Origin: Ovoidimarina sediminis
Lineage (GTDB): Bacteria > Pseudomonadota > Alphaproteobacteria > Rhodobacterales > Rhodobacteraceae
Direction: 5' to 3'
DNA: 64,000 bases
NCBI RefSeq assembly: GCF_032586175.1
Contig: NZ_JAWHTE010000003.1
Coordinates: forward strand, 1 to 64,000
Shown: in pieces, positions 17,601 to 26,917 of the stretch
How the letters are laid out: every line of letters starts with the position of its first letter
How positions within the stretch are numbered: position 1 is the first letter of the stretch
Position numbers and translations under genes: made by a program
The notes under the pieces: model-generated
The model's database searches: none
Told to the model about the DNA's origin: nothing
What the model saw: the letters and a program-made list of their open reading frames with translations, nothing else

Positions 17601-19577
17601 TTGGTGGCACAGAGCGCCGGACCGGACGGCCTGACCTCGATTCCCGCCCTCCTGGCGCGGAATGCCCGGGTTTTTGCGGATCGTCCCGCCTATCGCGAAA
17701 AGGAATACGGGATCTGGCAAAGCTGGACCTGGGCGCAAACCGCCGAGGAGGTGCGCGCCCTTGCGCTCGGCCTTCTCGAGATCGGCGTGGCGGAAGGCGA
17801 TCACGTGGCCGTCATCGGCTCGAATCGCCCCGCGCTCTACTGGTCGATGGTCGCCGCGCAATCTGTGGGCGCGATCCCCGTGCCGCTCTACCAGGATGCC
17901 GTGGCCGAAGAGATGGCCTATGTCCTCGAACATTGCGGCGCGCGCTTCATCGTGGCCGAGGATCAGGAACAGGTCGACAAGGTGCTCGAGATCCAGGAGC
18001 GCGTCGGCCATATCGAGCACATCCTCTATCACGACCGCCGCGGGATGCGGAAATACGATCATTCCCGCATGAACGCGATCGCCGATCTTCAGAACACCGG
18101 CCGCGCCGCCCATGACCGGTTCGACGCCGAACTCGCGCGCCGCACCGCCGCGCTGACCTATGACAGCACCTGCGTGATGCTCTACACCTCCGGCACCACC
18201 GGGCGCCCGAAAGGCGTGGTGCTGTCGAACCGCAACATCATCGAGGCGTCGAAATCCTCCGCCGAATTCGATCACCTCACCGAACAGGAAAGCATCCTCG
18301 CCTACCTGCCCATGGCCTGGGTCGGCGATTTCATCTTCTCGATGGGCCAGGCCTTCTGGTGCGGCTTCTGCGTGAACTGCCCCGAAAGCGCCGAGACGAT
18401 GTATGAAAACCTGCACGAAATCGGCCCGACCTATTTCTTCGCACCGCCGCGCTATTTCGAACAGCGCATCACGCTTCTGCTGATCCGGATGGAGGATGCG
18501 GGCACCCTCAAGAAGAAGATGTTCGATTATTTCATGGAACACGCCCGCGTCGTCGGCCCGAAGCTGATGGATGGGAAGCCCGTGGGGTTCTGGGACCGGG
18601 TCAAGTACCGCGTGGGCGATCTTCTGGTCTACGGCCCGCTCCGCAACCGCGCCGGCATGGCGAAGGTCCGCGTGGCCTATACGGCGGGCGAGGCGATCGG
18701 GCCCGAAATCTTCGAATTCTGGCGCAAGCTCGGGATCAACCTCAAACAGCTTTATGGCCAGACAGAGGCCAGCGTCTTCATCACCCAGCAGCCCGACGGC
18801 GAAGTCAGGGCCGACACCGTGGGCGTGCCGTCGCCGGGGGTGGAGGTGAAGATCGGCGAGACGGGGGAGGTGTTCTACCGCTCGCCCGGCTCCTTCGTCG
18901 AATATTACAAGAACCCCGAAAGCACCGCCGACACCAAGGATGCCGAAGGCTGGGTCGCCACGGGCGATGCGGGCTTCTTCGAGGAAGGCACCGGGCATTT
19001 GCGCATCATCGACCGCGCCAAGGATGTGGGCAAGATGGCCGACGGCAGCCTATTCGCCCCCAAATACGTTGAAAACAAACTCAAATTCTACCCCAACATC
19101 CTCGAAGCCGTGATCTTCGGCGGCGGCCGCGACCGGTGCTGCGCCTTCATCAATATCGATCTGACGGCGGTGGGGAACTGGGCGGAACGCAACAACGTCT
19201 CCTACGGCTCCTACCAGGAACTTGCCGGGAACGCCCAGGTGCTGGACATGATTCAGCATCATGTGGAAGAGGTGAACGCCTCGCTCGCCGAAGATCCGAT
19301 GCTCGCGGGCTGCCAGGTGCACCGCTTCCTCGTCCTCCACAAGGAACTCGACGCCGATGACGGGGAACTGACCCGCACCCGCAAGGTCCGCCGCCGGATC
19401 ATCGAAGAGAAATTCGCCGATCTGATCGGGGCGCTTTACGACGGGTCGGAGAGCATCCACACCACGACCGAAGTCACCTACGAGGACGGCCGGAAAGGCG
19501 CGATCTCCGCCACGCTCACGATCCGCGACGCGCGCGTCGTGCCGGTCGAGGCCAAGCCCCTGGAGGCGGCGGAATGA
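17601..19577 (+). CDS. AMP-dependent acyl-CoA synthetase (long-chain-like)
   Basis: A 658-residue adenylate-forming enzyme that should activate a carboxylic acid with ATP and CoA. The P-loop-like motif YTSGTTGRPKG is near residue 195, and LYGQTEA and GWVATGDAGF mark the later adenylation core. A GGAGG site precedes a TTG at 17601 and a GTG at 17604; either may be used. It heads an operon with a branched-chain-type ABC transporter, overlapping the ATPase gene by four bases. The acid is unknown; aromatic or fatty acids are likely. Confidence 0.88.
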   Translation: MVAQSAGPDGLTSIPALLARNARVFADRPAYREKEYGIWQSWTWAQTAEEVRALALGLLEIGVAEGDHVAVIGSNRPALYWSMVAAQSVGAIPVPLYQDAVAEEMAYVLEHCGARFIVAEDQEQVDKVLEIQERVGHIEHILYHDRRGMRKYDHSRMNAIADLQNTGRAAHDRFDAELARRTAALTYDSTCVMLYTSGTTGRPKGVVLSNRNIIEASKSSAEFDHLTEQESILAYLPMAWVGDFIFSMGQAFWCGFCVNCPESAETMYENLHEIGPTYFFAPPRYFEQRITLLLIRMEDAGTLKKKMFDYFMEHARVVGPKLMDGKPVGFWDRVKYRVGDLLVYGPLRNRAGMAKVRVAYTAGEAIGPEIFEFWRKLGINLKQLYGQTEASVFITQQPDGEVRADTVGVPSPGVEVKIGETGEVFYRSPGSFVEYYKNPESTADTKDAEGWVATGDAGFFEEGTGHLRIIDRAKDVGKMADGSLFAPKYVENKLKFYPNILEAVIFGGGRDRCCAFINIDLTAVGNWAERNNVSYGSYQELAGNAQVLDMIQHHVEEVNASLAEDPMLAGCQVHRFLVLHKELDADDGELTRTRKVRRRIIEEKFADLIGALYDGSESIHTTTEVTYEDGRKGAISATLTIRDARVVPVEAKPLEAAE

Positions 19578-20395
19578 ACGAGATGTCCGCTGACGGCTAC
19601 ACCACACCCGACGGCCGCCAGATCGGCCCCGTCGTCATGGAGATGCGCAATATCACCCTGCGCTTCGGCGGGGTTACGGCGATCCAGGATATTTCCTTCG
19701 ACATCCGCGAGGGCGAAATCCGGGCGATCATCGGGCCGAACGGCGCCGGCAAATCCTCGATGCTCAATGTCATCAACGGCTTCTACCGCCCGCAGGAGGG
19801 CGAAATCTGGTTCCGGGGCGAACGCCGCCCGCCGATGAAGCCCTACGAGGTCGCCCGCCAGGGCATCGCGCGCACCTTCCAGAACATCGCGCTCTTCAAG
19901 GGCATGTCGACGCTCGACAACATCATGGCGGGCCGGAACACGATGATGCATGCGGGCCTCCTCTCTCAGGCGCTCTGGTGGGGGAAGGCCGAGCGTGAAG
20001 AGGTCGCCCATCGCGAACAAGTCGAGAAAATCATTGATTTTCTCGAGATCCAGCACATCCGCAAGACACCCGTGGGGAAGCTCCCTTACGGGCTTCAGAA
20101 GCGGGTGGAACTGGGCCGTGCGCTGGCCGCCGAGCCGAAGCTTCTGCTGCTCGACGAACCCATGGCGGGCATGAATGTCGAGGAGAAGGAGGACATGAGC
20201 CGCTTCATCCTCGACGTGAACGACGAATTCGGCACCACGATCGCGCTGATCGAACATGACATGGGCGTGGTGATGGATATCTCCGACCGGGTCGTCGTGA
20301 TGGATTACGGCAAGAAGATCGGCGACGGCACGCCCGACGAGGTGCGCACCAACCCCGAGGTGATCGACGCCTATCTGGGGGTGGCGCATGACTGA
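19574..20395 (+). CDS. ABC transporter ATP-binding protein (LivG-like)
   Basis: A 273-residue ATPase of the branched-chain amino acid/amide family. Walker A GPNGAGKSS is near residue 56, the signature LPYGLQKRVELGRAL near 174 and Walker B LLLLDEP near 193. The long insert with GIARTFQNIALF is typical of LivG. It overlaps the synthetase by ATGA and pairs with the LivF-like ATPase at 25104. Confidence 0.92.
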   Translation: MNEMSADGYTTPDGRQIGPVVMEMRNITLRFGGVTAIQDISFDIREGEIRAIIGPNGAGKSSMLNVINGFYRPQEGEIWFRGERRPPMKPYEVARQGIARTFQNIALFKGMSTLDNIMAGRNTMMHAGLLSQALWWGKAEREEVAHREQVEKIIDFLEIQHIRKTPVGKLPYGLQKRVELGRALAAEPKLLLLDEPMAGMNVEEKEDMSRFILDVNDEFGTTIALIEHDMGVVMDISDRVVVMDYGKKIGDGTPDEVRTNPEVIDAYLGVAHD

Positions 20396-20480
20396 GGTGC
20401 AACGCCCGGCGGGCGGAAACGCGCAACGGCCGCACCATAAACCGTTACCGCGGCGTCCTGCCGCCCCGGGCCGCACCAGC

Positions 20481-20509
20481 CGTACACACCGCGTACACAA
20501 CCCGTACAC
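20481..20509. repeat. Three CGTACAC repeats in 11-base phase
   Basis: CGTACAC occurs at 20481, 20492 and 20503, exactly 11 bases apart, directly before the GGAGG site of the LivH-like gene. The spacing places the three copies on one face of the helix, as for a cooperative DNA-binding protein. Confidence 0.5.
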
Positions 20510-20521
20510 CGGAGGTCTGAT

Positions 20522-21481
20522 TTGGAGACGTTAAGAAAGATCTTCGTCGATCCTTTCGCGGATATGATCGCCGCGCCGGATTTCCTGTTGCAGGTGCTGT
20601 GGGAGGGGCTGGTTTCGGGGGTGCTCTACGCGCTCATTGCCCTCGGCTTCGTCCTCATCTTCCGCTCCAGCCGGATCTTCAACTTCGCGCAAGGCATCAT
20701 GGTCGTCTTCGCGGCGCTCACCCTTGTCGGGCTCCACGCCATGGGCCTGCCCGCCTGGCTCGCCTTCGCGGGCACGCTTCTGGTGATGTTCCTGCTTGCG
20801 GTGGTGGTGGAGCGGGTCGTCCTGCGGCCACTGGTTGGCCAGCCCGACATAATCCTCTTCATGGCGACAATCGGCATCACGCTGTTCCTCGTCGGATCGG
20901 GCGAAACGATTTTCGGCGGCGAGAACAAGCAGATGATCGCCGATGAACTCGGCATTCCCGACGGCTCGATCGAACTCAACCCCTGGAATGGCTTCCTGCT
21001 GCTCGAAGCCCGCGACATCACTGTGGTGATCGGCGCGATCGTGATGGTCTGCGCGCTGCTTCTGTTCCTCAACAAGTCGAAGATGGGCCGCGCGATCCGG
21101 GCCCTGGGCGACGATCACACCGCCGCCCTTTCGGTCGGCATCTCGCTCACCACGATCTGGGTTCTGGTCTGGTTCCTCGCGGGCATCATCGCACTGATGA
21201 CCGGGATCGCCTGGGGCTCGCGCGCCGGCGTCAGCTTCGCGCTCGAGATCATCGCGCTGAAGGCGCTGCCGGTCCTGATGCTGGGCGGCCTCGAATCCAT
21301 CACCGGCGCCATCGTCGGCGGGCTGATGATCGGGCTGCTCGAGAAGCTGTTCGAAATCTACTGGGGCCAGCCGCTTCTCGGCGGGTCGACCGAGGCATGG
21401 TTCGCCTATGTGCTGGCGCTTGTGGTGCTGTTGTTCCGGCCGCAGGGGCTGTTCGGGGAGAAGATCATTGAGCGGGTGTAG
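20522..21481 (+). CDS. ABC transporter permease (LivH-like)
   Basis: A 319-residue integral membrane protein with about eight hydrophobic segments. YALIALGFVLIFRSSRIFNFAQG near the N-terminus is the family signature. The start is a TTG at 20522 after a GGAGG site. It works with the LivM-like permease at 21834 to form the membrane channel of the importer. Confidence 0.92.
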   Translation: METLRKIFVDPFADMIAAPDFLLQVLWEGLVSGVLYALIALGFVLIFRSSRIFNFAQGIMVVFAALTLVGLHAMGLPAWLAFAGTLLVMFLLAVVVERVVLRPLVGQPDIILFMATIGITLFLVGSGETIFGGENKQMIADELGIPDGSIELNPWNGFLLLEARDITVVIGAIVMVCALLLFLNKSKMGRAIRALGDDHTAALSVGISLTTIWVLVWFLAGIIALMTGIAWGSRAGVSFALEIIALKALPVLMLGGLESITGAIVGGLMIGLLEKLFEIYWGQPLLGGSTEAWFAYVLALVVLLFRPQGLFGEKIIERV

Positions 21482-21488
21482 GCCGGTG

Positions 21489-21641
21489 TCAGGGCCCGAA
21501 GCCATCCACCATCGCGACAAGCGCGGCGCAGATCGCGATACCTGCGAAAAGTTCGGCCACGACGCGCAAGAACCGCGCGCGGACCGGCCCCGCGGTTTCG
21601 CGATCTTCGGAACCTTCGGCTCCAACGGGATCGTGCGACAT
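21489..21641 (-). CDS. Small single-pass membrane protein (50 aa), opposite strand
   Basis: Fifty residues beginning MSHDPVGAEGSEDRET and ending in a hydrophobic helix AELFAGIAICAALVAMVDGF. A GAGGAG ribosome binding site lies about eight bases before the ATG at 21641. It sits in the gap between the two permease genes, convergent with the first. No function is known; a short coding gene is the simplest explanation of the good site and hydrophobic pattern. Confidence 0.55.
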   Translation of the reverse strand: MSHDPVGAEGSEDRETAGPVRARFLRVVAELFAGIAICAALVAMVDGFGP

Positions 21642-21788
21642 GACCTGTCTCCTCGTCGCAGTTCCCCCCCGGGTGCACACCGGTCTAGCAAGGATCGGTT
21701 ACAAAATCGTCATCCCGCAAAATCGACGAGTCCGGTGGTGATGCGGCGCGGCAACGGTGGCGCCCGCGCGGCGGGCGTTTGGCGAGAG

Positions 21789-21809
21789 GTCCCGGGTCAG
21801 GCCCGGGAC
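21789..21809. repeat. Palindromic repeat GTCCCGGG-N5-CCCGGGAC, copy 1
   Basis: A perfect eight-pair hairpin with loop TCAGG, flanked by GAG before and TGCG after. The same stem with loop TCGGG occurs at 56171-56191. It lies 25 bases before the LivM-like gene. Confidence 0.7.
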
Positions 21810-21833
21810 TGCGGAAGCAGGGGAGGCTGAGGG

Positions 21834-22910
21834 ATGTTGTATCGAACGTCCGGCCAGTTCAAGACAACCTACCGCACCGATCAGGCGCTGTTCCCGATCC
21901 GGCAGGATGCCTTCCTTCTGGGCCTGATCCTGGTCTTCGCCTGGGCGATCCTGCCCTTCACGGCCTCGGAATTCGCCTTCCAGACCCTCCTGATCCCGGT
22001 GCTGATCTACGCGCTCGCCGCAACGGGGCTGAATATCCTGACGGGCTATGCGGGCCAGCTTTCCCTCGGCACCGGCGCCTTCATGGGCGTGGGGGCCTAT
22101 GCCTGCTACAAGCTGATCACGATCTTCCCGGAAATGAACCTCGTGATCGCCGTCCTCCTCTCGGGCGTCTTCTCGGCGGGCGTCGGCGTCCTCTTCGGTC
22201 TGCCTTCCCTGCGGATCAAGGGCTTCTACCTCGCCATCGCGACGCTGGCGGCGCAGTTCTTCCTCGTCTGGCTTTTCGAGAAGTGGCCCTGGCTCTACAA
22301 CAACAACGCCTCGGGCGCGATCCAGGTGCCCAATGTCGAGATGTTCGGGGTCTGGGTCGCGGGCCCACAGGCGACAAGCGTCTCGCAATACTACTTCGTC
22401 CTCGGGATCGTCACGCTTCTGACGATCGTCGCGATCAACCTCACCCGCGGGGCGCTCGGGCGGTCGTGGAAGGCGGTGCGCGATATGGATATCGCCGCCG
22501 AACTCATCGGGATCAACCTTCTGAAGGCCAAGCTTCTGGCCTTCGCCGTCTCAAGCTACATCGTCGGCGTCTCGGGCGCGCTCTTCGTCTTTCTCTGGCG
22601 GGGGGCGGCGGAGCCGAACCTCTTCGACATCGACCTGTCGTTCCGCGTCCTCTTCATCGCGATCATCGGGGGCTTGGGCTCGATCCTCGGCAACTACCTC
22701 GGCGCGATCCTGATCGTCGCCCTGCCGGTGGTGCTGAACACGGTGCCCGACCTGCTGGGCCTAGACATCAAGTCGGCGACCGTGGAGCATATCAACGTGA
22801 TGATCGTGGGTGCCCTCATCGTCTTCTTCCTGATTGTCGAGCCGCACGGGCTCGCACGGCTCTGGGCGATCATCCGCGAGAAACTGATACTCTGGCCGTT
22901 CCCGCACTAG
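21834..22910 (+). CDS. ABC transporter permease (LivM-like)
   Basis: A 358-residue membrane protein with about ten hydrophobic segments. LNILTGYAGQLSLGTGAFMGVGAYA near residue 62-86 is the LivM signature, and the cytoplasmic loop GRSWKAVRDMDIAAE contacts the ATPases. It is the second permease of the importer and is followed after 36 bases by the binding protein. Confidence 0.92.
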   Translation: MLYRTSGQFKTTYRTDQALFPIRQDAFLLGLILVFAWAILPFTASEFAFQTLLIPVLIYALAATGLNILTGYAGQLSLGTGAFMGVGAYACYKLITIFPEMNLVIAVLLSGVFSAGVGVLFGLPSLRIKGFYLAIATLAAQFFLVWLFEKWPWLYNNNASGAIQVPNVEMFGVWVAGPQATSVSQYYFVLGIVTLLTIVAINLTRGALGRSWKAVRDMDIAAELIGINLLKAKLLAFAVSSYIVGVSGALFVFLWRGAAEPNLFDIDLSFRVLFIAIIGGLGSILGNYLGAILIVALPVVLNTVPDLLGLDIKSATVEHINVMIVGALIVFFLIVEPHGLARLWAIIREKLILWPFPH

Positions 22911-22946
22911 GGGCGGCCCAAAACGAACCCAATGGGAGGAAACAGA

Positions 22947-24236
22947 ATGAACAAACTGATCGGACTGGCGCTTGCCGGCATCGTCGCAGGGTCTGCGGCG
23001 GTGGCGCAGGAGCTTTACACCCCGAACCTCAGCTACCGGACGGGGCCCTTCGCCGCGACCGGCATTCCGCTGATGAACGGCCAGCGCGACTACATGCTGA
23101 TGCTCAACGCCCGCGACGGCGGCATCGGCGGCGTGCCGGTGAACTTCGAGGAATGCGAGACGGGTTATTCCACCGAAAAGGGCGTGGAATGCTACGAACG
23201 CACAAAGGCCTCGGCCCTGGTGACCCAGCCCTGGTCGACCGGCATCACGCTTCAGGTTCTGCCGAAGACCAACGTCGATCAGATCCCGATCCTCGCCCCG
23301 GGCTACGGCTTCAGCCCGATGTCGGACGGCAAGACCTTCCAGTGGGCCTTCAACCCGCCCGCCAGCTACTGGGACGGGATGAGCATGATCCTGCAGCACA
23401 TCTCGGGCGGCGATCTGTCGAGCCTCTCGGGCAAGAAGATCGCGCATCTCCATCTCGATCACCCCTACGGCAAGGAACCCCTGCCGCTTCTGGAGGCGAT
23501 GGGCGCCGAGCACGGCTTCGAAGTGCTGCCGATCCCTGTGGGGATCTCGGAAATGCAGAACCAGTCGGCCCAGTGGCTTCAGATCCGCCGCGAGCGTCCC
23601 GATTTCGTGATCATGTGGGGCTGGGGCGCGATGAATGCCGGCGCGATCACCGAGGCGGTGAAGACGCGCTACCCGATGGACCAGTTCATCGGTGTCTGGT
23701 GGTCGGGCCATTCCGACGACCTGCAGCTCGTGGGTGAGGACGGCAAGGGTTATCGCGCGATCTCCTGGTCGCTGCCGAATGCGGAAGCGCCCGTGATGGC
23801 CGCGATCAAGGAACACGTGGCCGATGCGGGCGACTCGCTGGCCGATGCCGAGGAAATGGGCGAGGTGTTCTACGGCCGCGGCGTCGTGATCTCGGCGATC
23901 CTCGCCGAAGGCATCCGCGTGGCTCAGGAGATGCACGGCGCCTCCGAAATCAGCGCGGCCCAGCTGCGCGACGGCCTCGCCAACCTGAACTTCACCGAAG
24001 CGCGGATCGATGAGCTCGGGCTCACGGGCATGATGGCGCCCTTCGCCACCTCCTGCGCCGACCATACCGGGCATTCGGGCGGCTGGATGATCGAATGGGA
24101 CGGCAGCCAGTTCGTACAGGCCTCCGACCTCCTGAAGGCCGACCGCGCGGCGATCGAACCGCTCGAGGCCGAGAAGGCCGCCGAATACGCCGCGGCGAAC
24201 GCGCCCTGGCCGGTGAACGAGGCCTGCGACGGTTGA
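22947..24236 (+). CDS. ABC transporter substrate-binding protein (branched-chain amino acid family fold)
   Basis: A 429-residue periplasmic binding protein. The start at 22947 follows a GGGAGG site and gives a clean signal peptide (MNKLIGLALAGIVAGSAAVA, then Q). An upstream in-frame ATG at 22932 would spoil the signal start. The type I periplasmic fold has paired Cys residues typical of this subclass. The ligand is not known; location beside CoA ligases suggests a carboxylic acid rather than an amino acid. Confidence 0.9.
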   Translation: MNKLIGLALAGIVAGSAAVAQELYTPNLSYRTGPFAATGIPLMNGQRDYMLMLNARDGGIGGVPVNFEECETGYSTEKGVECYERTKASALVTQPWSTGITLQVLPKTNVDQIPILAPGYGFSPMSDGKTFQWAFNPPASYWDGMSMILQHISGGDLSSLSGKKIAHLHLDHPYGKEPLPLLEAMGAEHGFEVLPIPVGISEMQNQSAQWLQIRRERPDFVIMWGWGAMNAGAITEAVKTRYPMDQFIGVWWSGHSDDLQLVGEDGKGYRAISWSLPNAEAPVMAAIKEHVADAGDSLADAEEMGEVFYGRGVVISAILAEGIRVAQEMHGASEISAAQLRDGLANLNFTEARIDELGLTGMMAPFATSCADHTGHSGGWMIEWDGSQFVQASDLLKADRAAIEPLEAEKAAEYAAANAPWPVNEACDG

Positions 24237-24247
24237 TCCAAACCTTT

Positions 24248-24304
24248 CCCCGGCGGCGCATCCCCGCCGCCGGGGGATTTTGAGTATTTTTGCCAAAATG
24301 AAGG
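24248..24304. repeat. Terminator-like hairpin plus intergenic repeat element, copy 2
   Basis: A GC-rich hairpin CCCCGGCGGCG / CGCCGCCGGGG (about 24248-24275) is followed by GAGTATTTTTGCCAAAATGA (24282-24301). It is immediately downstream of the binding protein gene and may attenuate read-through. Confidence 0.75.
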
Positions 24305-24316
24305 TCGCGTCGCGTT

Positions 24317-25102
24317 ATGGGAGTTGAGTGCAGCGCTTTGCAGCGGATCGCGGTCCTGTGCCTTGCGGCGGTTGCCGCTCTTGGCACCGCTCCCGCCGAG
24401 GCGCAGCGATCCCAGGGCGATGGCTTCGCGCGGATGGAGTTGCAGTCCGCCGGCGGCCGGCACGCCTATGCGCGGGTCCGCTTCCCCGATGGCACCGAAG
24501 CCGAACGTTTCATCCTGCGCCCGGGCGATTGCCCCGCCTCCACGGGAGATTGCCGGGCCGACCGGGAGCGGGTCGAGTTCTTCGACAGCCGCTCGCGGAT
24601 CGGCCCCGGGGACGAGGTCTGGTATGCCTGGAGCCTTCTTGTGCCCGGGGATTTCCCGCGCCCGGCCCGCGGCGGGCCGCCCTACACCCTCGGCCAGGTT
24701 CATCAGTTCGGAACCAGCGGGCCCGAACTGCTCTTCACCTATCAGGCCGACGGGTATCTGCTGAAGATGACGGATCCGACCCGGCCCGATGACGACCCGA
24801 TGCGCCCCCTGCCCGATTTCCGGCTGGTCGACCTCGCGACGCCCGCGCAGATGACCGGGCGCTGGACGCGCGTGATGATGCAGGCGAAATGGTCGCGGGG
24901 CGGCGACGGGCTGATCCGGGTCTGGATCAACGGGCGCCCGGCCTGGCGCTATGACGGGCCGACGACGAACGCAAACGACCCCCTGTATTTCAAATACGGG
25001 ATCTACCGCGCCTTCGTCAGCCGGTGCGGCGGCCCCTGCCCCGAGGCGACGGTCTATTACCGCGACGTGCGCCAGGGGCGCACCCGCGAGGAGGTGGAAT
25101 AG
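24317..25102 (+). CDS. Heparin-lyase-I-like (polysaccharide lyase fold) protein
   Basis: A 261-residue protein with a signal-like N-terminus (residues 8-29) and a beta jelly-roll pattern. Phrases such as DEVWYAWSLLVPGDFP, LGQVHQFG and the late WTRVMMQAKWS ... RVWINGRPAW fit the heparin lyase I domain family. Members cleave acidic polysaccharides, but many relatives have no known substrate. It sits between the binding protein and the last ATPase of the importer and is separated from the latter by one base. Confidence 0.75.
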   Translation: MGVECSALQRIAVLCLAAVAALGTAPAEAQRSQGDGFARMELQSAGGRHAYARVRFPDGTEAERFILRPGDCPASTGDCRADRERVEFFDSRSRIGPGDEVWYAWSLLVPGDFPRPARGGPPYTLGQVHQFGTSGPELLFTYQADGYLLKMTDPTRPDDDPMRPLPDFRLVDLATPAQMTGRWTRVMMQAKWSRGGDGLIRVWINGRPAWRYDGPTTNANDPLYFKYGIYRAFVSRCGGPCPEATVYYRDVRQGRTREEVE

Positions 25103-25103
25103 G

Positions 25104-25931
25104 ATGCTGGATGCAAACCCGACAGAGATCGAAACCCTTCTCGATGTGAACAACATCGAAGTGATCTACGATCACGTGATCCTCGTCCTGAAGGGCGTGA
25201 GCCTCAGCGTGCCGAAAGGCGGCATCACCGCGCTTCTGGGCGGCAACGGGGCAGGCAAGACGACGACGCTGAAGGCGATCTCGAACCTCCTGCAGGCCGA
25301 ACGGGGCGAGGTGACGAAAGGCACGATCACCTACCGGGGCGAGCGGGTGGCCGATCTCGATCCGGCCGCGCTCGTGAAGCGCGGCGTCATCCAGGTGATG
25401 GAAGGCCGGCACTGCTTCGAACACCTGACGGTCGAGGAAAACCTGATGACCGGCGCCTATACCCGCACCGACGGGCGGGCCGAGATCGAACGGGATCTCG
25501 AACTTGTCTACAGCTATTTCCCGCGCCTGAAGGAGCGGCGGAAAAGCCAGGCCGGCTATACCTCGGGCGGCGAACAGCAGATGACGGCGATCGGCCGCGC
25601 GCTGATGAGCCGGCCCGAGACGATCCTTCTCGACGAACCTTCCATGGGCCTCGCGCCGCAGCTTGTCGAAGACATCTTCGAGCGCGTCAAAAGCCTCAAC
25701 GAACAGGAAGGGGTAAGCTTTCTTCTGGCCGAACAGAACACCAACGTGGCGCTTCGCTTCGCCCATTACGGCTATATCCTGGAATCGGGCCGCGTGGTGA
25801 TGGACGGGCCCGCCGACAAGCTTCTGGCGAACGAGGACGTGAAGGAATTCTACCTCGGCATGTCCGACCAGGGCCGCAAGTCGTTCCGCGACGTGCGAAG
25901 CTACCGCCGCCGGAAGCGGTGGCTGAGCTAG
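25104..25931 (+). CDS. ABC transporter ATP-binding protein (LivF-like)
   Basis: A 275-residue ATPase. The ATG at 25104 after AGGAGGTGG is preferred to the longer frame, which is the shadow of the preceding gene. Walker A GGNGAGKTT, signature YTSGGEQQMTAIGRAL and Walker B TILLDEP are all intact. A C-terminal extension SFRDVRSYRRRKRWLS is longer than in classical LivF. It is the second ATPase of the importer. Confidence 0.92.
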   Translation: MLDANPTEIETLLDVNNIEVIYDHVILVLKGVSLSVPKGGITALLGGNGAGKTTTLKAISNLLQAERGEVTKGTITYRGERVADLDPAALVKRGVIQVMEGRHCFEHLTVEENLMTGAYTRTDGRAEIERDLELVYSYFPRLKERRKSQAGYTSGGEQQMTAIGRALMSRPETILLDEPSMGLAPQLVEDIFERVKSLNEQEGVSFLLAEQNTNVALRFAHYGYILESGRVVMDGPADKLLANEDVKEFYLGMSDQGRKSFRDVRSYRRRKRWLS

Positions 25932-25935
25932 GCGC

Positions 25936-26916
25936 ATGAAGGCGGTCTGGTACGATGGGTTCGGGCCCGCGGCGGAGGTGCTGGAACTGGGCGAAATGCC
26001 CGATCCCGCGCCGGGGCCGGGCGAGGTTCTGGTGCGCGTGCACGCCAGCGGGGTGAACCCTTCGGATGTGAAGCTGCGCGCCGGCGCCCGCCCCGGGGCC
26101 CAGATGGAATTTCCCCGCGTCATCCCCCATTCCGACGGCGCGGGCGTGATCGAGGCGGTGGGCGCAGGCGTCGATCGCGCGCGGGTGGGCGAACGCGTCT
26201 GGCTCTGGAACGCCCAGTGGCAAAGGCCCTTCGGCACGGCCGCCGAATACGTGGCACTGCCCGCCGAACAGGCCGTGGCCCTGCCCGACGGCACAAGCTT
26301 TGCCGAGGCCTCCTGCTTCGGCATTCCGGCGATGACCGCCTGGTACGCCCTTTACGGCGACGGGGCGGATCTTTCGGGCCAGACCGTGCTTGTCACCGGC
26401 GGCGCCGGCACCGTGGGGCGCTATGCCTGCCAGATGGCCGCGCTGGGCGGGGCACGGGTCATCACCACCGTGTCCTCGGACGAGAAGGCCCGCCACGCCG
26501 GGGCCGAAAGCTGGATCAACTACCGCGAAACCGATGTCACCGGGGCTGTGATGGATCTGACCGGCGGCGCAGGCGTCGACCGGATCGTCGAGGTCGATTT
26601 CGCCGCGAACCAGGCCGCAAGCCTCGCCCTTCTGAAGCCCGGCGGCACGCTCGCCGCCTATGCCAGCGCCTCGGAGCGCGAACCTGCGCTCGCCTTCTAT
26701 GGCTTCATGTTCCGCGACATCACGCTTCGGATGCTGATCGTCTACCAGCTGCGCGGCGCGACGCGGCGGCGGGGCGAGGCGCAGCTGACGGACTGGCTCG
26801 AGGCCGGCGCGCTTTCCCATGCCGTCGTGCCCGGCGGCGGGCTCGGGGATGCCGCGTCGGCCCATGACACCGTGGCCGCCGGAGAGAAGCTGGGCACTGT
26901 GATTCTGGAGGTCTGA
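25936..26916 (+). CDS. NADPH:quinone oxidoreductase-like MDR enzyme
   Basis: A 326-residue medium-chain dehydrogenase/reductase of the zinc-free quinone reductase branch. The GroES-like N-terminal domain contains GPGEVLVRVHASGVNPSDVK; the nucleotide site is VLVTGGAGTVGRYACQMA near residue 152. It would reduce quinones or enoyl-type substrates using NADPH. It starts four bases after the ATPase gene. Confidence 0.88.
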   Translation: MKAVWYDGFGPAAEVLELGEMPDPAPGPGEVLVRVHASGVNPSDVKLRAGARPGAQMEFPRVIPHSDGAGVIEAVGAGVDRARVGERVWLWNAQWQRPFGTAAEYVALPAEQAVALPDGTSFAEASCFGIPAMTAWYALYGDGADLSGQTVLVTGGAGTVGRYACQMAALGGARVITTVSSDEKARHAGAESWINYRETDVTGAVMDLTGGAGVDRIVEVDFAANQAASLALLKPGGTLAAYASASEREPALAFYGFMFRDITLRMLIVYQLRGATRRRGEAQLTDWLEAGALSHAVVPGGGLGDAASAHDTVAAGEKLGTVILEV

Positions 26917-26917
26917 G

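Noticed and set aside
20481..20509. CGTACAC repeats as a CRISPR array
   Set aside because: Repeats are only seven bases with four-base gaps; no cas genes or proper spacers exist in the window.
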